DNA of 12,519 bases from Bacteroidales bacterium M6 (GTDB taxonomy: Bacteria; Bacteroidota; Bacteroidia; Bacteroidales; Muribaculaceae). The notes beneath the pieces were generated by a model that worked only from the letters and a program-made list of their open reading frames with translations, ran no database searches and had not been told where the DNA came from. Position numbers and translations under genes: made by a program. Below are positions 1 through 6,101 of the stretch, piece by piece. Within the stretch, counting starts at the first letter, position 1, and every line of letters begins with the position of its first letter. The DNA is taken from NCBI GenBank assembly GCA_001689485.1, contig LUJQ01000004.1, forward strand, positions 1-12,519, in the 5' to 3' direction.

Positions 1-19
1 CTTTCTTTTTTGCCCCTGC

Positions 20-50
20 CAGGCCGGCCTGCCCCCGGCAGCCAGCCGGG
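20..50. repeat. GC-rich dyads upstream of rlmN
   Basis: Two adjacent inverted repeats are visible. One is a perfect 12-base palindrome, CAGGCCGGCCTG, at 20-31. The other is a 6-bp stem, CCCGGC/GCCGGG, at 34-39 and 45-50 with a 5-base loop. No T-run follows on the plus strand, so these are at best a weak or Rho-assisted terminator for whatever lies to the left. Bases 1-63 contain no gene I can identify. Confidence 0.4.
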
Positions 51-63
51 CTTGGGTTGTTGA

Positions 64-94
64 TTTGACTTTTTTTGAAAAATGCGTATATTTG
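64..94 (+). promoter_or_regulatory. Bacteroidota-type promoter of rlmN
   Basis: A -33 box TTTG (64-67), a 19-base spacer and a -7 box TATATTTG (87-94) match the TTTG-N19-TAnnTTTG consensus of the Bacteroidota housekeeping sigma factor exactly. Transcription would begin near 99-103. This makes the TTG at 75 impossible as a start. The ATG at 99 could only work as a leaderless start, so an ATG at 126 or 147 is favoured for rlmN. Confidence 0.72.
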
Positions 95-146
95 CTTCAT
101 GGAACCGAACGGATGCTTGAATAATATGGGTTATTCTGATGCCGGA

Positions 147-1193
147 ATGGCAAAGGGGGAGGTTAAGCCTTTAATCGGGCTTACGCTTGATGGGTTGCGT
201 CGTGTTGCCGAGGTGTGTGGAATGCCTCGTTTCGCGGCGGGTCAGATGGCACGCTGGCTCTATGAGAAGCGGGTCGGGGGGATTGATGATATGACCGATT
301 TGTCGAAGGGGGCACGTCGGCGTTTGAAGGATGAGGGCTATTGTGTGGGTAGGGAGTTTCCGTTGTCGGAAGTCCGTAGCGCCGATGGTACGGCCAAGTA
401 TCTGTTTCGCGGGGCTGGGGGACGGGATGTAGAAAGTGTGTTTATCCCCGACCATGACAGGGCTACGCTTTGTGTTTCGTCGCAGGCGGGATGCAAGATG
501 AATTGCTCGTTCTGTATGACGGGTCGCCAGGGTTTTCACGGTAACCTTACTGCCGCGCAGATTGTGAACCAGGTGCTGTCGGTGCCCGGTAGCGGGGATT
601 TGACGAATGTTGTTTACATGGGAATGGGTGAACCGTTGGACAATCTGCCAGCTGTTTTGGATTCCATAGAGGTTCTTACCGCTAAATGGGGGCTTGGATG
701 GAGTCCGAAGCGTATCACGGTAAGCTCTATAGGCAAGCTGTGTGAGTTGAAGCGTCTGCTTGACGAAACAAAGGTGCATGTGGCGATTTCGATTCATTCC
801 CCTTTCCCGTCGGAGCGTGCGTCGCTTATGCCTGTGGAGAACGCGTTCCCGATTATTGAGGTCATAGAGTTGCTCCAGGGTTATGATTTCGCACATCAGA
901 GGCGGTTGTCGTTTGAATATACGATGTTCAAGGGTGTGAATGACACACAGCGGCATTGCCGTGAGCTGGCAAGGAGGCTTAAGGGGCTTGACTGCCGTGT
1001 GAACCTTATCCGTTTTCATGCTATCCCGGGGTCGGATCTGGAACCGTCGACACCGCAGCGTATGGAGCAGTTTCGCGATGCTTTGAATGCCGAGGGTATA
1101 ATCGCGACAATCCGGGCATCGCGCGGGGAGGATATAATGGCGGCATGCGGTATGCTTGCCGGAGAGGGTGTGCAGGGGCGTAAGGCCAAATGA
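147..1193 (+). CDS. rlmN: RlmN, 23S rRNA/tRNA adenine-C2 methyltransferase
   Basis: Radical-SAM enzyme that methylates C2 of A2503 in 23S rRNA and, in characterised homologues, A37 of some tRNAs; cytoplasmic. From the 147 start the protein is 348 residues, a normal length. Visible are the N-terminal helical domain, the methyl-carrying cysteine in TLCVSSQ (about C109), the [4Fe-4S]-binding CxxxCxxC motif CKMNCSFC (C116, C120, C123), the SAM-binding GMGEP motif, and the second catalytic cysteine in AACG (about C334) near the C-terminus. All residues needed for activity are present. The start is uncertain: in-frame ATGs occur at 99, 126 and 147. I chose 147 because MAKGEVKPLIGLTL resembles the usual N-terminus of family members and lies downstream of the predicted transcription start. 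It appears to be a single-gene unit. Confidence 0.93.
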   Translation: MAKGEVKPLIGLTLDGLRRVAEVCGMPRFAAGQMARWLYEKRVGGIDDMTDLSKGARRRLKDEGYCVGREFPLSEVRSADGTAKYLFRGAGGRDVESVFIPDHDRATLCVSSQAGCKMNCSFCMTGRQGFHGNLTAAQIVNQVLSVPGSGDLTNVVYMGMGEPLDNLPAVLDSIEVLTAKWGLGWSPKRITVSSIGKLCELKRLLDETKVHVAISIHSPFPSERASLMPVENAFPIIEVIELLQGYDFAHQRRLSFEYTMFKGVNDTQRHCRELARRLKGLDCRVNLIRFHAIPGSDLEPSTPQRMEQFRDALNAEGIIATIRASRGEDIMAACGMLAGEGVQGRKAK

Positions 1194-1202
1194 TATGGCC
1201 TT
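1182..1202 (+). terminator. weak hairpin over the rlmN stop codon
   Basis: AAGGCCA (1182-1188) and TGGCCTT (1196-1202) form a perfect 7-bp stem with a 7-base loop that contains the TGA stop of rlmN. Only a short TTT follows, so termination would be inefficient. The DUF1573 genes downstream have no clear promoter of their own, which fits partial read-through. Confidence 0.3.
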
Positions 1203-1296
1203 TACGAACAAAACCTGTGGCGGGCGTTGTTAGATAATCGATGGCCGTGCCGGTTTGTCAATGATAAATATGGAAGGGAGAAAAACAACAGTGGAT

Positions 1297-1680
1297 ATGA
1301 AGAAGTGCCTGATAGGATTTATTATGGGAGCCGCAGTGTTTGCGGCTTCTGCCGGTGAGCCTGTTGTGGAGTTTGCCGAATTGTCGCATGATTTCGGGAC
1401 TATCCAGGAGGATGGTGGCCCGGTGAGTCATGAGTTTTTGTTTTCCAACACGGGCGACGCTCCGTTGATGGTTGTCAATGCCACGGCGTCATGCGGGTGT
1501 ACGCGTCCGGAATATCCCAAGAAGCCGGTAAAGGCCGGTAAGCAGGATAAAATCAAGGTTACCTATCTCCCGGCAGGGCGTCCGGGTGAGTTTAACAAGA
1601 CTGTTACTATCCGAACCAATGCCAAGAAAGGGAAGAAGGTTACTTTGAAGATAAAGGGATTCGTGAATCCTAAAAAGTGA
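1297..1680 (+). CDS. exported single-domain DUF1573 protein
   Basis: A 127-residue protein with a signal peptide (MKK, hydrophobic stretch 5-17, probable cleavage after ASA at about 19) and one DUF1573 domain, an Ig-like beta-sandwich common in Bacteroidota periplasmic proteins. Domain signatures are HDFGTIQEDG (31-40), FLFSNTGDAPLMV, SCGCT (65-69) and LPAGRPGEFNKTV. The two cysteines in SCGC are the family hallmark; their role is not established, with a disulfide or metal site possible. I start at ATG 1297 because it opens directly onto the signal peptide. A GTG at 1291 has a better-spaced GGGAG (1276-1280), and extensions to 1255-1270 would put charged residues ahead of the signal. The stop is two bases before the next gene's ATG, so the pair is probably translationally coupled. 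Molecular function is unknown. Confidence 0.82.
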   Translation: MKKCLIGFIMGAAVFAASAGEPVVEFAELSHDFGTIQEDGGPVSHEFLFSNTGDAPLMVVNATASCGCTRPEYPKKPVKAGKQDKIKVTYLPAGRPGEFNKTVTIRTNAKKGKKVTLKIKGFVNPKK

Positions 1681-1682
1681 TT

Positions 1683-2774
1683 ATGAGGAAGATATTTGCC
1701 ATTTTGGCTACCTGTGCCGGAATCATGGTGCCTGTAATCTGTCAGGGCGCTGTGAGATGGCTCGGCACGACGCATGATTTCGGTGCGTTCAAGGAGGATG
1801 ACGGGAAGGTCACCTGCCAGTTCAAGTTTGTCAACGACGGGCCTGACGCGGTTTCGATACGTGCTGCAAGGGCATCGTGCGGTTGTACGGCGCCATCGTT
1901 CACTAAGACCCCGATAGAAGCCGGTGATACGGGTGTTGTCACTGTGAAGTTCAATCCGACAGGGCGCCCGGGGAGGTTTTCAAAGAGTGTGACTATGGAT
2001 TTGGCCGGAGAGGGTAAAATCCCCCGCCAGACCTTGGTCATACGCGGCGTGGTGATAGGTTCGTCGAACACGTTGCGTTCACGTTATCCCGTGGAGGCAG
2101 GTTCGGTGAAGCTGCGCACCACGCAGTTGCCGTTCGGCACAGTTCTTAAAGGGAAGGCCAAATCGGCGTTCCTTGAGGTCTATAATGCTTCGGAGGCGCC
2201 GGTATCGCCGAAATGGGATGGTGTGCCTGAGTATATAAGGATAGCGTCGTCAGACGGCGGGGAAATTCCTCCCGGTGAACAGGCGGTGTATTCGTTTGTG
2301 CTTACACCCGGGGCAACGGCTCTTTACGGGATTCTGACTGATTCGGTTTTTATGAATGTAGGGAACGATAAGCCGCTGAAAATCGACCTTACGGCGATAT
2401 TGGAAGAGGATTTTTCGCGTCTTACACCCGGTGAACGACAGAAAGCCCCGTCAATCAGTCTTGCTGCCGACCGTGTGAATTTCGGGGAGATTGCTGCCGA
2501 CGGCGGTGTGGTGAGCGGCACGTTCACTATAGCCAACCACGGTAAGAGCGACCTTATGTTGCGCCGTATATACACCATCGATCCAGGTGTGACGGTGTAT
2601 GCACCCTCGGATAAGGTGAAGAAGGGGAAAACAACAGAAGTCACCATCACTGTCGACCCATCGAAATTGCCTGGCGACCTGCTAAATGCCCGTATACAGG
2701 TGATTACCAACGACCCGGAGAATCCGATTGTGATTGTGCGTGCGGTAGGGGAGGTGAGAAACCGAGAGGACTAG
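1683..2774 (+). CDS. exported three-domain DUF1573-like protein
   Basis: A 363-residue exported protein with a signal peptide (1 to about 22, MRKIFAILATCAG). The first domain (about 26-123) is a canonical DUF1573 module with HDFGAFKEDDG, SCGCT (65-69) and NPTGRPGRFSK. It closely resembles the whole product of the gene before it. The middle domain (about 140-238) and the last domain (about 257-357, starting VNFGEIAADGG and ending with NDPENPIVIV) keep the Ig-like pattern but lack the paired cysteines. The gene probably arose by fusion or duplication of such modules. ATG 1683 is chosen over GTG 1677, which overlaps the upstream stop. Co-transcription with the upstream gene is likely from the 2-base gap. 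A structural or binding role at the periplasm or outer membrane is inferred; no enzyme motif is seen. Confidence 0.8.
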   Translation: MRKIFAILATCAGIMVPVICQGAVRWLGTTHDFGAFKEDDGKVTCQFKFVNDGPDAVSIRAARASCGCTAPSFTKTPIEAGDTGVVTVKFNPTGRPGRFSKSVTMDLAGEGKIPRQTLVIRGVVIGSSNTLRSRYPVEAGSVKLRTTQLPFGTVLKGKAKSAFLEVYNASEAPVSPKWDGVPEYIRIASSDGGEIPPGEQAVYSFVLTPGATALYGILTDSVFMNVGNDKPLKIDLTAILEEDFSRLTPGERQKAPSISLAADRVNFGEIAADGGVVSGTFTIANHGKSDLMLRRIYTIDPGVTVYAPSDKVKKGKTTEVTITVDPSKLPGDLLNARIQVITNDPENPIVIVRAVGEVRNRED

Positions 2775-2792
2775 AAGTTAAGAAGTTAAGAA
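2773..2792 (+). repeat. short tandem AGAAGTTA repeat
   Basis: AGAAGTTA occurs twice head to tail (2773-2780, 2781-2788), followed by a partial third unit AGAA. It begins within the stop codon of the DUF1573 gene and lies in the 47-base gap before the WYL gene. The rest of the gap is a purine-rich GGGGGGAGA stretch that could serve as a ribosome-binding region. Confidence 0.6.
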
Positions 2793-2821
2793 AGGATTTA
2801 AGGGGGGAGACCGTTTTATTT

Positions 2822-3712
2822 ATGGCCAGGGATATACTCAACCGGTATATATGGATAATCGACACGATTCGCCGCTATGGGCGGATTTCGCGCCGGGAGC
2901 TTGACGAGTGCTGGCAGCGGTCGATTCACAGCAACGGGGAGCGGTCGATTCCCCGTCGCACGTTTTTCAACTACCGTAAGGCTATCGAGGAACTGTTCTC
3001 GCTGTCGATAGAATGCGACCCGTCGACGTATGAGTATTATATCGTCGAGCCGGAAGGGGGCAATATAACCGAGTGGCTGCTGAATTCATCGGCCACGAGC
3101 AATGTGCTGCAAGGTTCGCGCGACGTAGCGGGGAAAATCCTGCTTGAGGATGTGCCGTCGGCACGCGAGTTTCTCGCCCCTGTCATAGAGGCGCTGCGTG
3201 CCAACCACACCATCACGTTTGATTATCATCCCTACACCCGTTCGCAACCATCGCGTGGCGTGGTGCTGGAGCCTTATTTCCTGCGCATACACCGCCAGCT
3301 GTGGTATGTTACCGGGCGCAACACCGCCGACGGTAAAACCAAGACCTATTCGCTTGACCGCATGCGCGAGCTGCGCATCAATGCCGACAGTTTTATCCCT
3401 CCTGCCGACGCCACCCCCGATGACTATTTCCGTGATTCGTTCGGGGTGATGGTCACCCAGTCGCAACCCAAAACGGTCAAGCTCCGTGTGGAGAGCCGCC
3501 AGGCCAAATATTTCCGGGCACTGCCCCTCCACCCCTCGCAGCAGGAAATGGTCAATGACAAATATTCCATCTTCACCTACCGCCTGCGCATCACCCCCGA
3601 CTTCGTTGCCGAGCTTTTAAGCCATGGCCCACGTGTTGCCGTGCTGTCGCCCCCGGAACTACGCGCCATGGTGGTCAGCGACCTCCGCGATGCCCTGGCC
3701 AATTACGAATAA
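2822..3712 (+). CDS. WYL-domain transcriptional regulator
   Basis: A 296-residue cytoplasmic regulator. The N-terminal part (about 1-75) has a helix-turn-helix-like region with YGRISRRELDECW and RRTFFNYRKAIEELF, as in Bacteroidota members of the family. A WYL ligand-sensing domain follows (about 115-190), with VIEALRANHTITFDYHPY, GVVLEPYFLRIHRQLWYV and KTYSLDRMREL. The C-terminal WCX-type region runs about 215-295 and ends VAVLSPPELRAMVVSDL. Family proteins are DNA-binding regulators that sense nucleotides or nucleic acids, often controlling DNA-damage or defence genes; the target here is unknown. ATG 2822 fits the family N-terminus. The 3' part is repeated as a broken copy at 5723-5890. The gene converges with the AT-rich gene on the other strand. 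It is GC-rich like the housekeeping genes. Confidence 0.85.
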   Translation: MARDILNRYIWIIDTIRRYGRISRRELDECWQRSIHSNGERSIPRRTFFNYRKAIEELFSLSIECDPSTYEYYIVEPEGGNITEWLLNSSATSNVLQGSRDVAGKILLEDVPSAREFLAPVIEALRANHTITFDYHPYTRSQPSRGVVLEPYFLRIHRQLWYVTGRNTADGKTKTYSLDRMRELRINADSFIPPADATPDDYFRDSFGVMVTQSQPKTVKLRVESRQAKYFRALPLHPSQQEMVNDKYSIFTYRLRITPDFVAELLSHGPRVAVLSPPELRAMVVSDLRDALANYE

Positions 3713-3733
3713 TCAATTGTGTTTGTGGTGTTG

Positions 3734-3817
3734 TATCAGCCAAGTCCTCGTGCGGTAGTTTGATGCGTATTGTTTTGCATAATGGCTGATATATCTTTCT
3801 GCATATATGCATATATG
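3734..3817. repeat. inverted repeats between convergent genes
   Basis: The 157-base gap between the convergent WYL and AT-rich genes holds a perfect 9-bp inverted repeat, TATCAGCCA (3734-3742) and TGGCTGATA (3783-3791), around a 40-base loop. It also holds a perfect 16-base palindrome, CATATATGCATATATG (3802-3817). Neither has a classic T-run. They may act as a bidirectional terminator or a protein-binding site. No gene is seen in the gap. Confidence 0.45.
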
Positions 3818-3869
3818 GGTAATATTGATAGCAGAATTGTTAATGAGGCAAATGTCATTCTCAAGAGTC

Positions 3870-5615
3870 TCATCTTAGTATGATTTTTTCGGTCTTGGTA
3901 AGATTATTGCTAAAAAGATATTTAACTATTGCAATTCCATGGAACCCTGAATTTTTCCATTCGTCGAAATCTATTCCGTGCCAAAGTAATTGACCATATA
4001 AATCATAAATATGAATTTCGCGAATATAGTTAGTCGATTTAGAATCCGAATGGTATGAATAGGCATTTAGTGGGATTGATTGAGTAGAGGCAGTGCCATA
4101 TGGCTGAAGCTCAATGGTATATACATCTTTGCCGTATTGGTTTTCGGCTGTGAAATCAATCCAGGCATAATATGGCGATGTTATATGGTCTGCAATTCCA
4201 GTGGCGTAAAATGGTTCGCTGATATACCATGTTTTTAAACGTGCACTATATTCTTCTTCAACAGAAACCATAATACGGTCTGCTCCTGTATATACTACTT
4301 CATAATGCGCATCATAAGATGTGTATGGGCTATTGTCCACAATTTTCAATATTGAGGCTCTTTCTATGAATGGTTTTAATTCCCAATGAACAGTAAATGG
4401 AGATGCGGTTACGTTCTGGCCATTGATTGTGCATGAAAATTCCAAATGGCAGGGAATTACTCCATCAACATTAATATTATAGAGAGTTTCATCGTCAATA
4501 GCAGGAATTGAACAAGAGTGATTGTTGTCTTGAAGTGACAAAATTTTCTCTTGCCCGTTTTTGAGAGGGATTCGGAAACTCCATTCAGGGTTAGTAATCG
4601 ATGCGGATGTGTTTATATAAAATCTGTGTGAGATATATGCTGAGGCTAAACCATTTTGGGAAATATCATTACTTTGAATTTCGACTTCCGGGGCCGACTT
4701 TGTATTCCATCCTAAGTTTTTAAGAATTCTTAAGGTTGTCTCATCAATTTGGAGGTTATAATTTCCTGTAATTAATTGTTGCGACATTAAGCCTGTTTCT
4801 ATTAATGTCAGCGGTGGATTTACTTCGGTATAAGGTCCGGAGGCAAGTTTATAGTCATTGTTTTTTTCGCCAATATAAAACAGCCTATTTGAAGCATTTA
4901 CAAACGCTGTCAATTCTGGATTGGGTCGTCCACTCATTAATGTTATATCGGTAAGCCGTTTGTTGTCATTTGAAATAATCAGTTTATCAAACAAAGAATA
5001 TCCTGTTTTTGCTCCAAAACAACAATCGCCTGATGAGTGAACCTTAATAGATGATCCAAATCCGAGAATGCGACAAATTGCCCTTAAAATGCCTGTAGTC
5101 AGATTTTTCTTGTCTTCCGAAATGTTTTCGCCGACAGAACAATCCCATGAAACATTTTTATTAATTGTTATTATTCCATCTTTGCTATCGTTCATTCTTT
5201 TACCCTCCAGATAAATGGCAAGTGCATTTGGAGTCATTGTCCCGTTTATGGGGCGGTAGACAACATCCGTTTGTAAATCATCAGAGATATTTTCGTATCG
5301 AAATTCTATATTTAATGGAATTGAGTTCTCGATATGAGACTCCCATATTGTCAAAGCATAATCGATGCTTTTCTTGATATCCGTAGGTAAATCGGAATTC
5401 GCATAAAATGGGTTTATAATCGATGCTTTGTTTGATAACCTCTGTGTTTTTGGCAACATTGGTACTGCAATGCGTAATCCGTGAGGATCTGCATATGTGT
5501 CTGTATATGTGATTACTTCTGTCTCTTGGGCATATGTTGAGTTACACTTAAATGTGGATAGAATGAATACAACACATATAACGAAAGCAAACGGATAGTG
5601 TGATATTTGTTTCAT
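3870..5615 (-). CDS. secreted protein with degenerate metallopeptidase-like domain
   Basis: A 581-residue protein with an N-terminal signal (1 to about 29, hydrophobic 8-21, ending TYAQ). Residues about 80-305 follow the layout of secreted HExxH zinc peptidases: DYALTIWESHIENSIPLNIEF, TPNALAIYLEGKRM, a helix at the active-site position, then ETGLMSQQL and TLRILKNLGW near the end. The active-site helix reads ILRAICRILGFGSS (176-189), so both zinc histidines and the catalytic glutamate are replaced (R178, A179, R182) while the following GF remains. Peptidase activity is therefore unlikely. Residues about 308-520 look like Fn3/Ig-type beta modules. The C-terminus (about 531-581; IHIYDLYGQLLW, then KTEKIILR) resembles a type IX secretion sorting domain. 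The gene is visibly AT-rich (20 G+C of 60 bases at 4321-4380) against GC-rich neighbours. Family assignment is my pattern reading; the function is unknown, perhaps adhesion or ligand binding. Confidence 0.72.
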   Translation of the reverse strand: MKQISHYPFAFVICVVFILSTFKCNSTYAQETEVITYTDTYADPHGLRIAVPMLPKTQRLSNKASIINPFYANSDLPTDIKKSIDYALTIWESHIENSIPLNIEFRYENISDDLQTDVVYRPINGTMTPNALAIYLEGKRMNDSKDGIITINKNVSWDCSVGENISEDKKNLTTGILRAICRILGFGSSIKVHSSGDCCFGAKTGYSLFDKLIISNDNKRLTDITLMSGRPNPELTAFVNASNRLFYIGEKNNDYKLASGPYTEVNPPLTLIETGLMSQQLITGNYNLQIDETTLRILKNLGWNTKSAPEVEIQSNDISQNGLASAYISHRFYINTSASITNPEWSFRIPLKNGQEKILSLQDNNHSCSIPAIDDETLYNINVDGVIPCHLEFSCTINGQNVTASPFTVHWELKPFIERASILKIVDNSPYTSYDAHYEVVYTGADRIMVSVEEEYSARLKTWYISEPFYATGIADHITSPYYAWIDFTAENQYGKDVYTIELQPYGTASTQSIPLNAYSYHSDSKSTNYIREIHIYDLYGQLLWHGIDFDEWKNSGFHGIAIVKYLFSNNLTKTEKIILR

Positions 5616-5640
5616 GGTATTTGGGTTTTAGTAATGAATT

Positions 5641-5668
5641 CAACTTATATTTTTACAAATATAAGTTG
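5641..5668. repeat. perfect 10-bp inverted repeat over the -7 box
   Basis: CAACTTATAT (5641-5650) and ATATAAGTTG (5659-5668) are exact reverse complements around an 8-base loop. The dyad covers the -7 box and probable transcription start of the AT-rich gene, the position expected for an operator that blocks transcription. It could instead form a 5' UTR hairpin if transcription began further upstream. Confidence 0.55.
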
Positions 5669-5686
5669 GGATGAATCAAAACCAAA
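5656..5686 (-). promoter_or_regulatory. promoter of the AT-rich secreted-protein gene
   Basis: Read on the minus strand, TTTG (complement of 5683-5686), exactly 19 bases, then TATATTTG (complement of 5656-5663) make a perfect Bacteroidota promoter. The predicted start of transcription is about 30-40 bases before the ATG at 5615. The gene therefore has its own promoter although it sits between regulator fragments. Confidence 0.75.
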
Positions 5687-5722
5687 GCTTGTTCTATATT
5701 TTTGCAAAGTTTAACATTGTGG

Positions 5723-5890
5723 CCATCGCGTGGCGTGATGCTGGAGCATTATTCCCTGCGCATACACCGCCAGCTGTTATATGTTAGGGGGTGTAACATA
5801 TCCGACTGCGTTGCCGTGCTGTCGCCCCCGGAACTACGCGCCATGGTGGTCAGCGACCTCCGCGATGCCCTGGCCAATTACGGGCAGTAG
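5723..5890 (+). pseudogene. remnant of a second WYL regulator gene
   Basis: Two blocks copied from the WYL regulator gene (2822-3712) are joined here. Block one (5723-5806) aligns without gaps to 3248-3331 at 72 of 84 positions. Block two (5810-5882) is identical to 3635-3707 over 73 bases. The offset changes from 2475 to 2175 between blocks, so exactly 300 bases are missing and the reading frame stays open to TAG at 5888-5890. The encoded fragment keeps PSRGV, LRIHRQL and VAVLSPPELRAMVV. It lacks the DNA-binding half, most of the sensing domain and any convincing start codon; only a TTG at 5702 lies in frame, within the opposing promoter region. I call it a gene fossil, not a functional short gene. 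Confidence 0.85.
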
Positions 5891-5926
5891 CTATATCTGT
5901 TTCCGAAGGAGGGCTTGTTGAACCGG

Positions 5927-5951
5927 TTTTATGCTCAAAAAGTGCATAAAA
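5927..5951. repeat. AT-rich inverted repeat before korA
   Basis: TTTTATGC (5927-5934) and GCATAAAA (5944-5951) form a perfect 8-bp stem with a 9-base loop, followed by TATTTT. It lies between the WYL remnant and the korAB promoter. It could be a weak terminator isolating the operon or a binding site. The rest of 5891-6101 holds only the korAB promoter and leader. Confidence 0.45.
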
Positions 5952-5967
5952 TATTTTAAGGTTATAA

Positions 5968-6002
5968 TTTGGAGGTTATTCAGGAAAAAACGCTTATCTT
6001 TG
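5968..6002 (+). promoter_or_regulatory. likely korAB promoter
   Basis: A perfect -7 box TATCTTTG (5995-6002) is preceded by TTTG at 5968-5971. The 23-base spacing is longer than the usual 19-21, so the -33 element is less certain than the -7. The resulting leader of about 90 bases contains a small GC stem pairing CTCCCC (near 6010) with GGGGAG (near 6038). Confidence 0.55.
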
Positions 6003-6101
6003 CCAACAGCTCCCCCCGCATTATAAAGTGTGGCCGGGGAGGTGCGTTAAACAATCGAACGACCTAATCATTATCCATACTAACTTATTTCAATACCTTC
6101 C

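Noticed and set aside
1..100. Minus-strand frame from ATG at 100 running off the left edge (MKQIYAFFKKSQ...)
   Set aside because: It crosses the rlmN promoter and GC-rich dyads, giving a low-complexity Gly/Ala/Lys sequence. Too little is visible to support a gene.
171..1211. 346-codon open frame antisense to rlmN
   Set aside because: It mirrors the rlmN coding frame, has no recognisable domain and is rich in Arg, His and Thr as expected for an antisense shadow. rlmN itself carries every catalytic motif.
3635..5882. The 73-base direct repeats as ends of a transposon or integron-like element
   Set aside because: The repeats are coding sequence of the WYL C-terminus, not terminal inverted repeats or att sites. 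No transposase or integrase lies between them.
5702..5890. 62-codon open frame as a real small gene
   Set aside because: It is the WYL remnant. The first seven codons come from the opposing promoter region, the start would be TTG, and the DNA-binding half is missing.
6009..6043. Possible riboswitch in the korA leader
   Set aside because: Only a 6-bp GC stem is visible. The leader is about 90 bases, with no recognisable aptamer core or expression platform.
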